Source: Pegoplata infirma
Lineage: Eukaryota > Arthropoda > Insecta > Diptera > Anthomyiidae
Reading direction: 5' to 3'
Assembly (NCBI GenBank): GCA_963921195.1
Contig: OY992537.1
Span: forward strand, 62,484,400-62,548,399
Length of the DNA stretch: 64,000 nucleotides
Part shown: piece by piece, positions 63,180 through 64,000 of the stretch
Layout of the letters: every line of letters begins with the position of its first letter
Position numbering within the stretch: position 1 is the first letter of the stretch
Program-made: the position numbers and the translations under genes
The notes under the pieces: model-generated
Told to the model about the DNA's origin: nothing
Seen by the model: only the letters and a program-made list of their open reading frames with translations
Databases searched by the model: none

Positions 63180-64000
63180 TGACTGACTGACATACTCATT
63201 CATCATCGCCTAGCCCAAACCGCTGAAGTTAGAGACTTGAAATTTGGACTGTATGTTCACCTCCCGCAATATAGATCCACTAGGGCTGGAGTTTTGCCAA
63301 TGTTGATTCTAAGGGGGTAAAAAGGGTAAAAAACTGTAGTTTTACTACTTATTAAATCTCCTGATATAATGATCATAGAGACTAGAAATTTGAACTGTAT
63401 GTTCACCTCCCGGAATATAGATCCATTAAGGCTGGCTTTTTGCCAGTGTTGATTCAAAGGGGGTCAAAAGGGTAAAAAACTGTACTTTTGGTGCTTTTTA
63501 TATCTCCTGAAATAATGGCCATAGAAACTTGAAATTTGGACAGTATGTTCACATCCTGGAATATAGATCCAGTACGGCTGGATTATTGCCAATGTTGATT
63601 CTAAGGGGGTAAAAAGGGAAAAAATCTGTACTTTTGGTACCTTTTATATTTCCTTAAAAATTTGTCACATAGACTTGAAATTTGGACTGCATGGTAACCT
63701 GCCGGAATATACTTAGATCCCCTAAGACTTGGTTTTTGCGATTGATGTTTCTAATAGGGTAAAAAGGGTAAAAATATGTACTTTTGTTACATTTTATATT
63801 TCCTTAAATAATGGTACTAGAAAATTGAAATTTGCAATGTCGGTTCACCTTCCGGAAAAAAGATTCACTAAGGCTCGAGTTTTGCCAATGTTGATTCTAC
63901 GGGGGTAAAATGGGTAAAAAAGTACTTTTGGTACTTTTTTTTTATTTACTGAAATAATGGTTATTCAAACTTGAAATTTAGAATGTAGGATCCTTTAGTG
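63180..64000 (+). repeat. Tandem repeat, period about 147 bp, running off the window
   Basis: At least five diverged units marked by ACTTGAAATTTGGACTG (63234, 63384, 63527, 63673, about 63820, 63969), CGGAATATAGATCCA, TTTTGCCAATGTTGATTC, GGGGGTAAAAAGGGTAAAA and ACTTTTGGTAC. It is preceded by GACTGACTGACATACTC and a TA run. Units accumulate many differences, so the array is old. ORFs across it are not conserved. Confidence 0.8.

Overview
This window is very AT-rich, non-bacterial DNA that looks like intergenic, intronic or heterochromatic sequence from a fly, probably a calyptrate dipteran (blow-fly or house-fly type; inference). The evidence is the many copies of a dipteran interspersed repeat of the DINE-1/mini-me type: a TATACCCTCC...GAGGGTATA hairpin head, a TA-rich stretch, a conserved core, a (GTCY)n tract, and a tail ending in GGAGGGTAT plus CTACTTG. 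tRNA-derived SINEs, fossil LINEs and foldback DNA elements accompany them. No complete host gene is visible. The one good host-gene signal is a short signal-peptide exon at 61066-61147 (+) that ends in a consensus splice donor.

Layout. 0-7 kb: DINE copies, a CACCAGCTGGTG/T-rich repeat, a 458-bp inverted-repeat element inside a DINE, and mariner-like MITEs. 7.5-9.4 kb: a symmetric foldback with tandem ~330-bp units in each arm. 9.9 kb: a SINE. 11-16 kb: two DINEs, the second split by a 3.46-kb hAT-like element with an 8-bp target duplication. 18-22 kb: a T-rich element split by three different DNA elements, each with its own target duplication. 24-36 kb: fossil LINEs (RT, RNase H and zinc-knuckle tails) broken by MITEs and by each other. 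37-44 kb: a SINE-bearing DINE, a small foldback, and a T-rich element holding two DINEs, the second of which holds a 5'-truncated LINE with a long intact RT ORF and poly(A) tail. 47.2-55.2 kb: a run of large palindromes, one of them a Transib-like element (CACAGTG ends, 5-bp duplication CGACC). 56-60 kb: more MITE, LINE and DINE debris. 61 kb: the host exon. 61.7-64 kb: another T-rich element, a DINE and a ~147-bp tandem repeat.

How it fits together: the region is a nested record of insertions. Because related copies occur elsewhere in the window, several insertion sites can be compared with an uninterrupted copy, which supports the target-site duplications and the relative ages. Most short ORFs are chance frames in T-rich or repeat DNA. 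Family names were assigned by reading motifs and termini, without any database search; boundaries of eroded repeats are accurate to roughly 5-30 bases.
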